Assembly: GCF_041435115.1 (NCBI RefSeq) | Contig: NZ_CP108046.1 | Coordinates: 9,300,001 to 9,364,000, forward strand | Reading direction: 5' to 3' | Source: Streptomyces sp. NBC_00289 | Lineage (GTDB): Bacteria; Actinomycetota; Actinomycetes; Streptomycetales; Streptomycetaceae | DNA length: 64,000 nt | Part shown: piece by piece, positions 25,286-35,352 of the stretch | Layout: the number at the start of each line of letters is the position of its first letter | Position numbering within the stretch: the first letter of the stretch is position 1 | Notes under the pieces: generated by a model | The model's input: only the letters and a program-made list of their open reading frames with translations | Database searches by the model: none | What the model was told of the DNA's origin: nothing | Program-made: the position numbers and the translations under genes

Positions 25286-26047
25286 TCACGCGGTGCTCGC
25301 GTACAGCTCCTGCAAGGGCTGAGCCGACTCGGCCCCGGAGTGGCCGAACGGAGCGTCGAAGCTCCAGACCAGGAAGAGCAGGAACACCACCAGTGCGCTG
25401 AACGCGGTGGCCAGCATCAGTTCGCGGACGGAGCGGCGGATCTGCAGGGCGTAGAGCAGTCCGAGGGTGACCATCCCGCCGGCGATCAGGCCGAACCAGA
25501 CCACGCCGGGCAGGGTCGTACCGGCGCTGTCGAGGCGTTGGTGGCGCGCGTCGTCGGCGGCGGCGACCTGGTCCAGAAGGGGTTGGTAGGCCTGGGCCTG
25601 CAGTTCGTCGGTCGGCGTGTGATGGGCGAGGTCGCTGCGGATGCGGGTGAGCAGTCCCGCGCCGGCGGCGTCGACCTGCTTGTCCTCCTCCATGGCCGGC
25701 CACTCGGTGGCGACGGCATGCCGGGCGTAGGCGTCGATGTGCTGCTCGACCCGGGTGTGGAAGGCGGCGGGGTAGACGTCCAGGCGCTGGTCGATCTCGT
25801 ACAGGGCCTGGGCCTCGCGCTGGACGGTGTCCTCGGCGGCGCCGCGTGCCTCCCAGACGCCGGCGATGGCCAGGCCCAGGACGATGGCGTAGACGACGCC
25901 GACCATCATCACCATGTACTCCAGGACGTCGGGAGTCTGTGAGGTGTCCTCGTCGTCGGCCACGCGGCGGTGGCGCATCATGGTGGCGGCGACGACGAAG
26001 GCGCAGACCAGTGCGCAGGCCAGGGTGTAGATCAGCCATTCCGGCAC
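25286..26047 (-). CDS. Bestrophin-like (DUF4239) membrane protein
   Basis: A membrane protein of 253 residues. GTG 26047 is preferred to an upstream start because the first helix then begins at once (WLIYTLACALVCAFVVAATM). Helices follow at about residues 55-75 and, after a 110-residue cytoplasmic helical loop with many acidic residues, at about 190-210 and 215-235. The segment YMVMMVGVVYAIVLGLAIAG and the WEARGAAEDTVQREAQALYE stretch are typical of DUF4239 proteins, distant relatives of bestrophin anion channels. The function is unknown in bacteria. It ends near the convergent esterase gene. Confidence 0.75.
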   Translation of the reverse strand: MPEWLIYTLACALVCAFVVAATMMRHRRVADDEDTSQTPDVLEYMVMMVGVVYAIVLGLAIAGVWEARGAAEDTVQREAQALYEIDQRLDVYPAAFHTRVEQHIDAYARHAVATEWPAMEEDKQVDAAGAGLLTRIRSDLAHHTPTDELQAQAYQPLLDQVAAADDARHQRLDSAGTTLPGVVWFGLIAGGMVTLGLLYALQIRRSVRELMLATAFSALVVFLLFLVWSFDAPFGHSGAESAQPLQELYASTA

Positions 26048-26129
26048 AGTGGGACTCCAGGGCGAACGGACGAACGGACTGGTGGGCGAAGGGTCCACGG
26101 GACGGATCCCGGGGTGCCCTGACGGCGGG

Positions 26130-26696
26130 TCAGCCGCCGCCGCGGCGCCGGGAGCCCGGGCGCAGCGCGGCGGCGGCCAGGATGGCCGGAGTGGTGATCA
26201 CGACGGTGGTCATCGTGGTGGACAGGCCCGCGGGGGCCGGGCGGGCCGAGCGGCCGACGTAACGGAAGCGCGGCACCCACCGGAAGGGGGCGGCCCGTGG
26301 TGCGGGGGAGGGGGCCGGGGTATCGGCGAGGACGTCATCGACATGTGCGACGTCATCGGCGTCCGGGCGTGGCTCGGTCGTGGGTGGCGGCCGGCGCTCG
26401 GCGGGCGGGGAAGGCGGCGCTTTCGACGGACGTGGCGCCGGTCGATCGCTGACGACGGGGTGTGCCGGAGGGGCCGGGGCGGGCAACGCCCGTTCTCCGT
26501 AGGGAGGTTCAGCCGACGGTTGCGCCTTCGGCGCTTCCTGCTGCGCGGGGGTGATCTCGACCCATGTGTCGGCGGCGCACACCACCAGGTGCGCCGTGGT
26601 GGGCGTGGTGTCGATGACCACGGCCGTTCCGGCTGTGCCCGGCAGGGGGCAGAGCGCGGCCGCGGCTCCGAGACCGACTGTGATCCACCCGCTCAC
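26130..26696 (-). CDS. Proline-rich hypothetical membrane protein
   Basis: A 188-residue protein from GTG 26696. One hydrophobic segment opens the chain (WITVGLGAAAALCPLPG), a short folded part follows with TTPTTAHLVVCAADTWVEI, then a long Pro/Ala/Arg-rich disordered region, a short charged part and a second hydrophobic segment (TTVVITTPAILAAAAL) close to the C-terminus. This is the pattern of a small envelope protein with a proline-rich linker. I recognise no family. It is codirectional with the DUF4239 gene 83 bp downstream, and the two may form an operon. Confidence 0.55.
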   Translation of the reverse strand: MSGWITVGLGAAAALCPLPGTAGTAVVIDTTPTTAHLVVCAADTWVEITPAQQEAPKAQPSAEPPYGERALPAPAPPAHPVVSDRPAPRPSKAPPSPPAERRPPPTTEPRPDADDVAHVDDVLADTPAPSPAPRAAPFRWVPRFRYVGRSARPAPAGLSTTMTTVVITTPAILAAAALRPGSRRRGGG

Positions 26697-26899
26697 CGGT
26701 GTGGTTCCTCTCCGTTGAAGACGCGCGCGCCTCGGGCCGAGGCGCGGATCAGCAGACGCCGATGCGCTGACCTCGCCGGGCGGTCTCTGCGCCGGGAGTA
26801 ACGATCATGCTTGTCCGGGGTCACGGCCATGGCTCGCTCTCCCGCGACGTACGGCCTCACGGCGGCCCTTGCCCGGCTCCGGCAGCCCTGCCGCCCCGC

Positions 26900-27459
26900 C
26901 TGTGGGGCGGCCGCGCCGGGCCTCCTGACCGGCGGGGCACGGCACCGCATCGAGCACGCGGGCGTGGTCCGCCCCGACCAGTTGCCCCGGATGGCGGCCC
27001 TCGGGGTGACGGCCGTCGTCCAGCCCGACTGCCTGCGCCACTACGGGGACGACTACGCCACGATCATGGGGCAGGAGCGTGCGGACTGGCTCCACCGGGG
27101 CCGCGGCTTCCTCGACCACGGCGTACCCCTCGTCGGCAGCTCCGACCGTCCCGTCGCCAGACGGCGCGCCCCTGCGGGCGATCCAGTTCATGGTCGAACG
27201 CATGGCGGGGTCCGGCCGCACCATCGGCGGGGACGAGGCGATCGGCGTGCGCGAAGCCCTGCGCGCCTACACCACCGAGGCGGCCCACGCCTGCCACTGG
27301 GACTCCGACGCCGGCAGACTCACCCCCGGCAAACGGGCGGACCTGGCCCTGCTCGGCGACGACCCGCACCGGGTGGACGCGTCCGCGATCGGGGACCCTG
27401 TCCATGTCTCACCCCGATCCCTCATGCTGCCACCTCTGTGCGGAGGGCTGACAGCCTGA
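26900..27459 (+). pseudogene. Truncated, frameshifted amidohydrolase (YtcJ-like)
   Basis: The frame up to about 27160 encodes RHRIEHAGVVRPDQLPRM, VTAVVQPDCLRHYGDDYATI and HGVPLVGSSDRPVA, which match the C-terminal half of amidohydrolase-3 (YtcJ-type) enzymes: the His of IEHAG and the Asp of GSSD are metal or catalytic positions. The same alignment continues in another frame from about 27165 with APLRAIQFMVERM, REALRAYTTEAAHA and TPGKRADLALLGDD. The first half of the enzyme, with its HxH metal site, is absent. A small indel near 27155-27175 breaks the rest. It is a decayed gene. Confidence 0.8.
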
Positions 27460-27656
27460 CAGCGGGTGTGTAGATTGCGGCCGTCAGGAAACTGCACAAG
27501 GTGGCCGCGCGGTCGCGGCGCGGCGGCCGTGTTCTTCCCCGCTCCTTTCCGACCTGGTCACCGAGACGTCGTCGCTGGCCTACCGCCGGCTCGCGGACCC
27601 GCTTGTGCATACCTGCTGTTCGTACCGTTCACCGCTGCTGTTCCTAGGAGGAGCTC

Positions 27657-28634
27657 ATGCGAAGGTGCGTTCTCGGGCCCTTGGCGGTGGTCATCGCCGT
27701 GGTGGGCGTGGCCGGCTGCGGGTCCTCGGAATCCGGCTCGAGCGGTACGTCGTCCTCGGGCGGGAGCGGGACCACGACGGTCAAGGTCGGCGTCATCCCG
27801 ATCGTCGACGTGGCTCCCCTCTATCTCGGACAGCAAAAGGGGTTCTTCGACCGTCGGGGCATCAAGCTGGAGATGGTGAGCGCCCAGGGCGGTGCGGCGA
27901 TCATCCCCGGTGTGGTGAGCGGGCAGTTCCAGTTCGGGTTCAGCAACACCACGTCCCTGATGATCGCCCAGAGCAAGGGAGTTCCGGTCAAGTCCGTGGT
28001 CAACGGCGCTGCCTCCAACGGCGAGATCGGCGCCGATGTCACGGCCGTGGTGGTCAAGAAGGACAGCCCGATCAAGTCGGCCAAGGACCTCGCCGGGCGC
28101 ACGGTGGCGGTGAACACCTTGCAGAACATCGGGGACACCACGGTGCGCGAGTCGGTGCGCAGGGCCGGCGGTGACCCGTCCAAGGTCAAGTTCGTCGAGA
28201 TCGCGTTCGACCAGATGCCGGCTGCCGTGGACGGCGGCCGGGTGGACGCCGCCTGGATGGGGGAACCCGCGCAGACCATCGCCAAGGCACAGGGCGCCCG
28301 CGTCGTGGCCTCGCCGTTCGCCGAGACGGACCCCGATCTCACGGTGGCGACGTACTTCACCTCGACACGGCTCACGCAGCAGAACCCGGGCCTGGTGAAG
28401 AAGTTCACCGAAGCGATGACCGAGTCACTGCGCTACGCCTCCGATCACCCCGACGAGGCACGCCAGATCCTCACCACCTACACCAAGATCGACGGTGACG
28501 TGCTGAAGAACCTCATCCTGCCGAACTGGCCGGCGCGGATCGACATGGCCTCGCTGAAGAAGCTCGCGTCCCTCAGCGAGGGAGACGGACTCTTCGGCGA
28601 CAAGAAGCCGGATCTGGACGCCCTGTTCTCGTGA
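27657..28634 (+). CDS. ABC-type substrate-binding lipoprotein (NMT1/SsuA-like), orphan
   Basis: A 325-residue lipoprotein with the lipobox VAGC (Cys21), then a Ser/Gly linker and a periplasmic binding fold of the NMT1/SsuA/TauA type (VKVGVIPIVDVAPLYLGQQK and FGFSNTTSLMIAQSKGVP). ATG 27657 has a near-perfect AGGAGG site. Relatives capture alkanesulfonates, nitrate, thiamine precursors or aromatic acids. No ATPase or permease gene is adjacent. Both flanks are decayed genes, so its partners may have been lost or lie elsewhere. The upstream gap (27470-27656) has a frame ending SDLVTETSSLAYRRLADPL which I cannot place. Confidence 0.85.
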   Translation: MRRCVLGPLAVVIAVVGVAGCGSSESGSSGTSSSGGSGTTTVKVGVIPIVDVAPLYLGQQKGFFDRRGIKLEMVSAQGGAAIIPGVVSGQFQFGFSNTTSLMIAQSKGVPVKSVVNGAASNGEIGADVTAVVVKKDSPIKSAKDLAGRTVAVNTLQNIGDTTVRESVRRAGGDPSKVKFVEIAFDQMPAAVDGGRVDAAWMGEPAQTIAKAQGARVVASPFAETDPDLTVATYFTSTRLTQQNPGLVKKFTEAMTESLRYASDHPDEARQILTTYTKIDGDVLKNLILPNWPARIDMASLKKLASLSEGDGLFGDKKPDLDALFS

Positions 28635-28744
28635 CCTGCCGGTGGCCGTCGGACACCGCTCACAGGCCCCCGTCGACGTTCAGCCCTGCCGGGCGCGCCC
28701 AGGGGGGCCGCCTGACGGCCCGACGGCGGTCAGCCGTGAAGGGT

Positions 28745-28940
28745 GTTGAGGATGGCGGCGCGACGTCGAGCGGTGTGTTCGGGCACCTCGACAACCTGTC
28801 GTACGCGGCTGCGAGGGGCGGCACGATCGGGCTGGCCCGCAGCGCGAAGCTCGCGGGCGAGCCGCACAACATCAAGGTCAACCTGATCGCGCCGGCGGCG
28901 ATGACCCGGATGGGCGGCGGCCCGGAGGACGAGGACGCGC
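28745..28940 (+). pseudogene. Fragment of a short-chain dehydrogenase/reductase
   Basis: One frame encodes SGVFGHLDNLSYAAARGGTI followed by GLARSAKLAGEPHNIKVNLI and APAAMTRMGG. This is the active-site helix and following strand of a short-chain dehydrogenase (Y-x-x-x-K and VN-x-x-APxA). The catalytic Lys of YxxxK is Arg here, the Rossmann nucleotide-binding half is absent, and the frame decays into Arg/Pro-rich sequence afterwards. It is a relic lying between the orphan lipoprotein and the nitrate reductase gene. The rest of the 580 bp gap shows no other gene. Confidence 0.7.
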
Positions 28941-29215
28941 AGCCCGCGGCAGGACCTTCCTCAGCCACCAGTTCGCACCGGACACGGCCGCCGCGGAGGC
29001 TCAGGTTCTGTCGTGAGGATCAGGGCCGGGGCACTGCGCTTCCCGTGAAAGGGGAGGTCGGGCGAGCTGTCCCGGATCGGTTCAGGCTTCTCACACGTGC
29101 GGATCAGTGGCTGTGTGGCAGGTGTAACCGCTCGTGATCGGTCCGGGTGACGTCGGTGTAACGGGCATTTCGTACGGTCGGGAGAACCGATCCGACCGAC
29201 GAAAGAGGACCCCCG

Positions 29216-32200
29216 GTGCCCACAGAGGACTCCCGGACCGGTGCGGAGCGTGTTCGGACGGTCTGCTCGTACTGCGGTGTCGGCTGCGGAATGGTTCTCG
29301 ACATCGCGACCGGCCCCGACGGTCGCCGCAAGGTCCTGAAGGCATCGGGCGACAAGACGCACCCCGCCAACCTCGGCCGGCTCTGCACCAAGGGCTCCAC
29401 CACCGCCGACATGCTGGCGGCCCCCGGACGACTGGCCTCGGCGCTGGAGCGCGCCGAACGTGGCGCCGAGCCCGTACCCGTCGCCGTGGACGAGGCGATC
29501 ACCTCCACGGCGCGGCGGCTGAGGAGGATCGTCGACGAACACGGCCCTGACGCGGTCGCGTTCTACGTGTCGGGGCAGATGAGTCTGGAGGCGCAGTACC
29601 TCGCCAACAAACTCGCGAAGGGATTCGTGCGCACCAACCAGATCGAGTCCAACTCGCGTCTGTGCATGGCCGGCGCGGGCAGCGGCTACAAGCTCTCCCT
29701 CGGTGCCGACGGGCCGCCCGGCTCCTACCAGGACTTCGAGTACGCCGACGTCTTCCTCGTCATCGGTTCGAACATGGCCGACTGCCACCCCGTCCTCTTC
29801 CTGCGGCTGATGGAGCGCGTGAAGGCCGGCGCGAAACTGATCGTCGTCGATCCGCGGCGCAGCGCCACCGCCGACAAGGCCGACCTCTTCCTGCAGATCA
29901 GGCCCGGGACCGACCTCGCGTTGCTCAACGGCCTGCTGTACCTGCTCCAGGAGAACGGACACCTCGACGCGGACTTCATCGAGGCCCGCACCGAGGGCTG
30001 GGACACGATGCCGGCCTTCCTCGCGGACTACCCGCCCGCCACCGTCTCGGAGATCACCGGCATCCCCGAGCAGGACATCCGGCGGGCCGCGCGGTGGATC
30101 GGCGAGGCGGGGGAGTGGACGAGCTGCTGGACCATGGGGCTCAACCAGTCCACCCACGGGACCTGGAACACCAACGCCCTGATCAACCTGCATCTGGCGA
30201 CCGGAGCGATATGCCGAACCGGAAGCGGTCCGTTCTCGCTCACCGGACAGCCCAACGCGATGGGTGGCCGCGAGATGGGGTACATGGGCCCGGGCCTGCC
30301 CGGACAGCGGTCGGTGCTGGTGGACGAGGACCGTGCCTTCGTCGAGGACCTGTGGGACCTGGAGCCCGGAACCGTGCGAGCCGACGGTTCCGGCCGGGGG
30401 ACCGTCGACATGTTCCGGCGGATGTCCGCGGGTGAGATCAAGGCCTGCTGGATCATCTGCACCAACCCCGTCGCCTCGGTCGCCAACCGCAGGACCGTCA
30501 TCGAGGGCCTCGAGGCCGCTGAACTGGTCATCACCCAGGACGTGTTCGCCGACACCGAGACCAACGCCTACGCCGATGTCGTCCTGCCCGGCGCGCTGTG
30601 GAGCGAGTCCGAGGGCGTCATGGTCAACAGCGAACGCAACCTCACCCTCGCCCGGCCGGCGGTCGACCCGCCCGGCGAGGCGATGGCGGACTGGCGGATC
30701 ATCGCGCGCATCGCCCGCGCGATGGGGTACGAGGAGGCGTTCTCCTACGACAGCGCCGAGGACGTCTTCGAGGAGATCAAGGGCGCCTGGAACCCGAAGA
30801 CCGGATACGACCTGCGGGGCGTGACCTACGAGCGGCTGCGCGCCACCCCTGTCCAGTGGCCGGCCGCCGACGCCGAGGGACCGGACCGCAACCCCATCCG
30901 GTACGTGAGCCGGGGCGACGGTCCGGTGTTCCCGACGGCGAGCGGCCGGGGCGTGTTCTTCGGCCGCCCGCACGTTCCCGCGGCGGAGATGCCCGACGAC
31001 GACTATCCGTTCGTCCTCAACACCGGACGCCTGCAACACCAGTGGCACACCCTCACCAAGACCGGGCGGGTCGCCAAGCTCAACAAGCTCAACCCCGCGC
31101 CCTTCGTCGAGCTGCATCCCGAGGACGCCGACCGCCTGGGCATCGCCGAGGGAGACTCCGTGGAGGTCGCGTCCCGGCGCGGGCGAGCCGTGCTGCCGGC
31201 CGTGGTGACGGACCGGGTACGGCCGGGGTGCTGCTTCGCACCCTTCCACTGGAACGACCTGTTCGGTGAGTACCTGAGCATCAACGCGGTGACCAGTGAC
31301 GCCGTCGACCCGATCTCCTTCCAGCCCGAGTTCAAGATGTGCGCGGTGACCCTGGCCAAGGTCAGCACACCGGTGACGGTCGCCTCACTGCCGGTCACGG
31401 CTCCTGCCGTGGAGACCCGGTCGGCTGCGGAAACCACCGTCACGTCCGGTGCCACCGCGTTCGGCGTGCCCGCGTTCGGCGTGCCCACGTCCGGCGCGGC
31501 GGCCGTGTTCGGGCTGCGGAGCACGCCACCGCCCGTACTGGCCGAGCACGAACGCCTCTACCTGGTCGGCTTCCTGGCCGGACTGGAATCGGGCGCGCCG
31601 GGCGTTCCCGTCCTTCCGCCCGGCGCGCCGTTCACCGCGGAACACGCCCACTGGGTCAACGGCGTACTCGCCGGCCTGTACTCGCGCGCCCCGCAGGCGG
31701 ACGTCGCACCCCCGGCCCGGGTCGAGAGCGACAGCCGTGAGGTGGTGGTGCTGTGGGCCTCGCAGACCGGAAACGCCGAGGAGTTCGCCACGGCCACCGC
31801 CGACCGGCTCACCGCCGCCGGGCACCGCACGGCTCTCCTGGGCATGGACGCCACCGACCCCCGAAACCTCCCGGCCACCGCCGATCTCCTGCTGATCACC
31901 AGCACCTTCGGCGACGGGGACGCACCCGACAACGGCGCCGGGTTCTGGGAGGCGCTCACCGCACCCGACACCCCACGGCTGGACGGCCGACGGTACGCGG
32001 TCCTCGCCCTCGGTGACTCCTCGTACGACGACTTCTGCGGCCACGGCCGCCGCCTCGACCAGCGACTGGACGAACTGGGCGCCGAACGCCTCGCACCGCG
32101 CAGCGACTGCGAACCGGACTACGAACCCTCCGCACACGCCTGGCTCGACCAGGTCTTCACCCGGCTGACCGACAGTCCGTCGACCGGCCCGGAAACCGTT

Positions 32201-33346
32201 CCCGCTCCAGCACCCGCCCGCAGCACCAGGCCGGCACCGGCAGCCGCCCGGCTGACGGGCAACCGGCTCCTCAGCCTCCCCGGTGCCGGCAAGGAGGTCC
32301 GACGGTTCACCTTCGACAGCCGCGACAGCGGGACACCCCTCGTCTACGAGACCGGTGACGCTCTCGGTGTGCACCCGGTCAACTGCCCCGAGCTGGTGAG
32401 CGAGTGGCTGGCCGCGACCGGTCTGGACGCCGAAGCTGCGGTAGTGGTCCCGGGAGTGGGCGAGGTGCCCTTCGGTGAGGCCCTGCACCGGCACCTGGAC
32501 ATCACCCGGCTCACTCCCGACCTGCTGGGCTTCGTCACCGAGCGCACCGGGGACCGGGAGCTGAAGAAGCTGCTGCGCCCCGACAACAAGGGCGAGCTCG
32601 CCCAGTGGTCCTGGGGCCGGCAGAGCGTCGACGTCATCGCCGAGTACGCCGTCCGCGCCGACGCCCAGGACTGGGCGGGCGTCCTCAAGCGCCTCCAACC
32701 GCGCCTGTACTCGATCTCGTCCAGCCCGCTGACCGACCCCCGGCAGGTGTCGCTGACGGTCTCCGTCGTCCGCTACGAGAACCTTCACGGTCGCGCACGC
32801 AAGGGCGTGTGCTCCACCCTTCTCGCGGACGCCGCTCCCGACGTCCCGGTACCGGTGTTCGTCCAGCGCTCACCGCACTTCCGTCCCCCGGCCGACCCGA
32901 CGGTCCCGATGGTCATGGTCGGCCCCGGCACCGGGGTGGCCCCGTTCGTCGGGTTCCTCGACGAACGCCGGGCACGCGGACACGGCGGCCGCAACTGGCT
33001 CTTCTTCGGTGAACAGCACCGCGCCACCGACTTCTACTACGAGGACGAGCTGTCCGCCTTCGGACGCGACGGCACCCTCACCCGTCTCGACACCGCCTTC
33101 TCCCGCGACCAGCGGGTCAAGATCTACGTCCAGGACCGCATGCGGGAGCACGGTGCCCAGCTGTGGTCATGGCTCCAGGACGGCGCACACTTCTACGTCT
33201 GCGGCGACGCCACCCGCATGGCCAAGGACGTCGACCGGGCACTGCGCGACATCGCCGTCGCACACGGCGGTCTCGACCCGGAAGCGGCCGCCGTGTACGT
33301 CAAACAGCTCGCCTCCGACAAACGCTACGTCCGCGACGTCTACTGA
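29216..33346 (+). CDS. Nitrate reductase fused to CysJ-type flavoprotein (bifunctional)
   Basis: A 1376-residue cytoplasmic enzyme from GTG 29216 (AGAGGA upstream). Residues 1-700 are an assimilatory, NasC/NarB-like molybdopterin oxidoreductase: the [4Fe-4S] ligands are Cys17, Cys20, Cys24 and Cys57, the Lys after CT (Lys59) is conserved, and Cys150 in SNSRLCMAG is the expected Mo ligand. A linker of about 60 residues, with the repeat FGVPAFGVP, leads to a flavodoxin-like FMN domain ([11 protein letters not shown], about 842-980), an FAD domain (RLYSISSSP, about 1162) and an NADPH-binding domain ([12 protein letters not shown], about 1236), ending KRYVRDVY. The fusion lets one chain carry electrons from NADPH through FAD, FMN and Fe-S to molybdenum to reduce nitrate to nitrite. 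It is convergent with modABC, which supplies molybdate. Confidence 0.93.
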   Translation: MPTEDSRTGAERVRTVCSYCGVGCGMVLDIATGPDGRRKVLKASGDKTHPANLGRLCTKGSTTADMLAAPGRLASALERAERGAEPVPVAVDEAITSTARRLRRIVDEHGPDAVAFYVSGQMSLEAQYLANKLAKGFVRTNQIESNSRLCMAGAGSGYKLSLGADGPPGSYQDFEYADVFLVIGSNMADCHPVLFLRLMERVKAGAKLIVVDPRRSATADKADLFLQIRPGTDLALLNGLLYLLQENGHLDADFIEARTEGWDTMPAFLADYPPATVSEITGIPEQDIRRAARWIGEAGEWTSCWTMGLNQSTHGTWNTNALINLHLATGAICRTGSGPFSLTGQPNAMGGREMGYMGPGLPGQRSVLVDEDRAFVEDLWDLEPGTVRADGSGRGTVDMFRRMSAGEIKACWIICTNPVASVANRRTVIEGLEAAELVITQDVFADTETNAYADVVLPGALWSESEGVMVNSERNLTLARPAVDPPGEAMADWRIIARIARAMGYEEAFSYDSAEDVFEEIKGAWNPKTGYDLRGVTYERLRATPVQWPAADAEGPDRNPIRYVSRGDGPVFPTASGRGVFFGRPHVPAAEMPDDDYPFVLNTGRLQHQWHTLTKTGRVAKLNKLNPAPFVELHPEDADRLGIAEGDSVEVASRRGRAVLPAVVTDRVRPGCCFAPFHWNDLFGEYLSINAVTSDAVDPISFQPEFKMCAVTLAKVSTPVTVASLPVTAPAVETRSAAETTVTSGATAFGVPAFGVPTSGAAAVFGLRSTPPPVLAEHERLYLVGFLAGLESGAPGVPVLPPGAPFTAEHAHWVNGVLAGLYSRAPQADVAPPARVESDSREVVVLWASQTGNAEEFATATADRLTAAGHRTALLGMDATDPRNLPATADLLLITSTFGDGDAPDNGAGFWEALTAPDTPRLDGRRYAVLALGDSSYDDFCGHGRRLDQRLDELGAERLAPRSDCEPDYEPSAHAWLDQVFTRLTDSPSTGPETVPAPAPARSTRPAPAAARLTGNRLLSLPGAGKEVRRFTFDSRDSGTPLVYETGDALGVHPVNCPELVSEWLAATGLDAEAAVVVPGVGEVPFGEALHRHLDITRLTPDLLGFVTERTGDRELKKLLRPDNKGELAQWSWGRQSVDVIAEYAVRADAQDWAGVLKRLQPRLYSISSSPLTDPRQVSLTVSVVRYENLHGRARKGVCSTLLADAAPDVPVPVFVQRSPHFRPPADPTVPMVMVGPGTGVAPFVGFLDERRARGHGGRNWLFFGEQHRATDFYYEDELSAFGRDGTLTRLDTAFSRDQRVKIYVQDRMREHGAQLWSWLQDGAHFYVCGDATRMAKDVDRALRDIAVAHGGLDPEAAAVYVKQLASDKRYVRDVY

Positions 33347-33388
33347 ACCGACGGGGCGAACAGGCCGGCCACGCCCCCGCTCGTCTCC

Positions 33389-34492
33389 TCAGGCGGGATA
33401 GGCGTGGGTCTGGGCGGCCTTGACCGTCGCCCACACCGTGGCCCCGGGGCGGAGGTCGAGTTCGGCGGCGGCCACCGTGGTGAGGTCGGCGGCCAGCGGC
33501 AGTTCGCCGGTGAGGGCGGCGCGGATCTGGTCGCCGTAGGTCTCCAGGCCGGCCACCTCGCAGCGCCAGAGGTTGCGGGCGCTGGAGCCCGTGGGACGCT
33601 CCCGGTGCAGGGTGACCGCGCTGGGCGGGAAGGCGACGAAGACCGGCCCGGTGAGATCCTCCGTGGTCGTGATCCCGGGGCTGCCGTCGACGTGGACCGT
33701 GTGTCCCTCGGCCTCGCCCCGGTAGAGGTTGAGGCCGACCAGGTGGGCGATGTAGTCGGTGCGCGGGTGGCGGGCGATGTCGGACGGCGTGCCCTCCTGG
33801 ACGAGGCGGCCGTCCTCGATGACCACGAGGTGGTCGGCCAGGACCATCGCGTCCAGCGGGTCGTGCGTGACGAGTACGGCGACCGCTTCGAAGTCGGCCA
33901 GATGATGGCGGAGTTGGGCCCGGACGTCGAGACGGGTGCGGGCGTCGAGCGCGGCGAGAGGCTCGTCGAGGAGCAGCAGACGCGGGTGGGTGGCCAGGGC
34001 GCGGGCGAGGGCGACGCGCTGGGCCTGGCCGCCGGAGAGCCGACGGGGTTTGGCACCGGCGTGGTCGGCGAGGCCCATGCGCTCCAGCCACCCGGCGGCC
34101 TGCGCGCGGGCCTCCGCCCTGGTCGCGCCGTGGCAGCGGGGCCCGAAGGCCACGTTGTCCAGCGCGGACAGGTGGGGGAAGAGCAGGTAGTCCTGGAAGA
34201 CGACCCCGACCGGGCGGGACTCCGGCGGCGTACGGTCCAACTCCGCGCCGTCGAGCCGGAGGTGGCCGCCGGTGAGCGGGACGAGACCGGCGAGGGCGCG
34301 CAGGGCGGTCGTCTTGCCGGCGCCGTTGGGACCGAGCAGGGCGACGACGTCACCGGGCGCCGCGGTCAGCGTCAGGTCGAGGCGGAAGGAGCCGCGCTCG
34401 ACCACCAGCCGGGAGTCGAGCCCCGCACCGGCCGGCCCGGGGCCGCCGGCCGCGTCCCGCGCGGCCTTCGTGGTCTTCTCGAGGTCGGTCAT
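33389..34492 (-). CDS. modC: Molybdate ABC transporter ATP-binding protein
   Basis: A 367-residue ATPase. The ABC domain has Walker A GPNGAGKTT, Q-loop FQDYLLFPH, signature LSGGQAQRVALARAL and Walker B LLLLDEPLAALD, with the switch His in VTHDPLDA. The C-terminal 120 residues contain a TOBE/Mop-type domain (FVAFPPSAVTLHRE onward), which in ModC binds molybdate and gives feedback inhibition of transport. ATG 34492 overlaps the stop of modB (ATGA), so the two are coupled in translation. This is the last gene of the modABC operon and is separated by 42 bp from the convergent nitrate reductase gene. Confidence 0.93.
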   Translation of the reverse strand: MTDLEKTTKAARDAAGGPGPAGAGLDSRLVVERGSFRLDLTLTAAPGDVVALLGPNGAGKTTALRALAGLVPLTGGHLRLDGAELDRTPPESRPVGVVFQDYLLFPHLSALDNVAFGPRCHGATRAEARAQAAGWLERMGLADHAGAKPRRLSGGQAQRVALARALATHPRLLLLDEPLAALDARTRLDVRAQLRHHLADFEAVAVLVTHDPLDAMVLADHLVVIEDGRLVQEGTPSDIARHPRTDYIAHLVGLNLYRGEAEGHTVHVDGSPGITTTEDLTGPVFVAFPPSAVTLHRERPTGSSARNLWRCEVAGLETYGDQIRAALTGELPLAADLTTVAAAELDLRPGATVWATVKAAQTHAYPA

Positions 34493-35352
34493 GAGGTGGT
34501 CATCCAGCGGTCACGCAGCCCCGCCAGCACCGCGATCGACACGGCGAGCAGGACCAGGCTGAGGGCGATCGCCGCTTCCGGATCGCTCTGGAGGGCGAGG
34601 TACACGGCGAGGGGCATGGTCTGCGTACGGCCGGGGAAGTTGCCGGCGAAGGTGATCGTCGCGCCGAACTCGCCGAGCGCGCGAGCCCAGGCCAGCACGG
34701 CGCCGGCCGCGATGCCGGGGGCGATGAGCGGCAGGGTGACCCGGCGGAACGCGGTGAAGCGGGAGGCGCCCAGTGTCATCGCCGCCTCCTCGTAGCGGGG
34801 GTCGGCGGCCCGCAGGGTGCCCTCGACGCTGATCACCAGGAACGGCATCGCCACGAACGCTTCCGCGAGCACCACCCCGGCGGTGGTGAACGGCAGAGTG
34901 ATCCCGAACCAGGAGTCCAGCCACCGTCCCACGACCCCGTTGCGTCCCAGCGCCATCAGCAGGGCGACGCCGCCCACCACCGGTGGCAGGACCAGCGGCA
35001 GCGTCACCAGGGCGCGCACGAGGCCCCGCCCCGGGAACTCGACCCGCGCCAGCAGCCAGGCCAGCGGGACGCCGAGCACGAGGCTCACCGCGGTCGCCGC
35101 CGTGGCGCAGAGCAGCGACAGCTGGAGCGCCTGCCACACCTCGGTGCTGGTCAGCAGATCGGGCATGCTCCGCCAGGGGGCCCGGATCAGCAGGGCGACG
35201 AGTGGCAGGGCCAGGAACGCCAGCCCGATCAGCGCGGGCAGGAGGAGGGGCAGCGGGACACCCCCGTGGACGCGACGGCGCCGCGGGCCACCCGTCAGGG
35301 TGTCCGCGGCGTCTGCCCTGTCCAGGGACGGAGGCGTGGACGGGGAGGTCAC
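34489..35352 (-). CDS. modB: Molybdate ABC transporter permease
   Basis: A 287-residue inner-membrane protein with six hydrophobic helices after a 30-residue cytoplasmic start. The EAA-type loop is present as EEAAMTLGASRFTAFRRVTLPLIAPG, and the region ARALGEFGATITFAGN is diagnostic of ModB/CysTW-type oxyanion permeases. It begins at GTG 35352, which overlaps the modA stop (GTGA), and ends overlapping modC (ATGA). It moves molybdate (or tungstate) across the membrane using ModC. Confidence 0.93.
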   Translation of the reverse strand: MTSPSTPPSLDRADAADTLTGGPRRRRVHGGVPLPLLLPALIGLAFLALPLVALLIRAPWRSMPDLLTSTEVWQALQLSLLCATAATAVSLVLGVPLAWLLARVEFPGRGLVRALVTLPLVLPPVVGGVALLMALGRNGVVGRWLDSWFGITLPFTTAGVVLAEAFVAMPFLVISVEGTLRAADPRYEEAAMTLGASRFTAFRRVTLPLIAPGIAAGAVLAWARALGEFGATITFAGNFPGRTQTMPLAVYLALQSDPEAAIALSLVLLAVSIAVLAGLRDRWMTTS

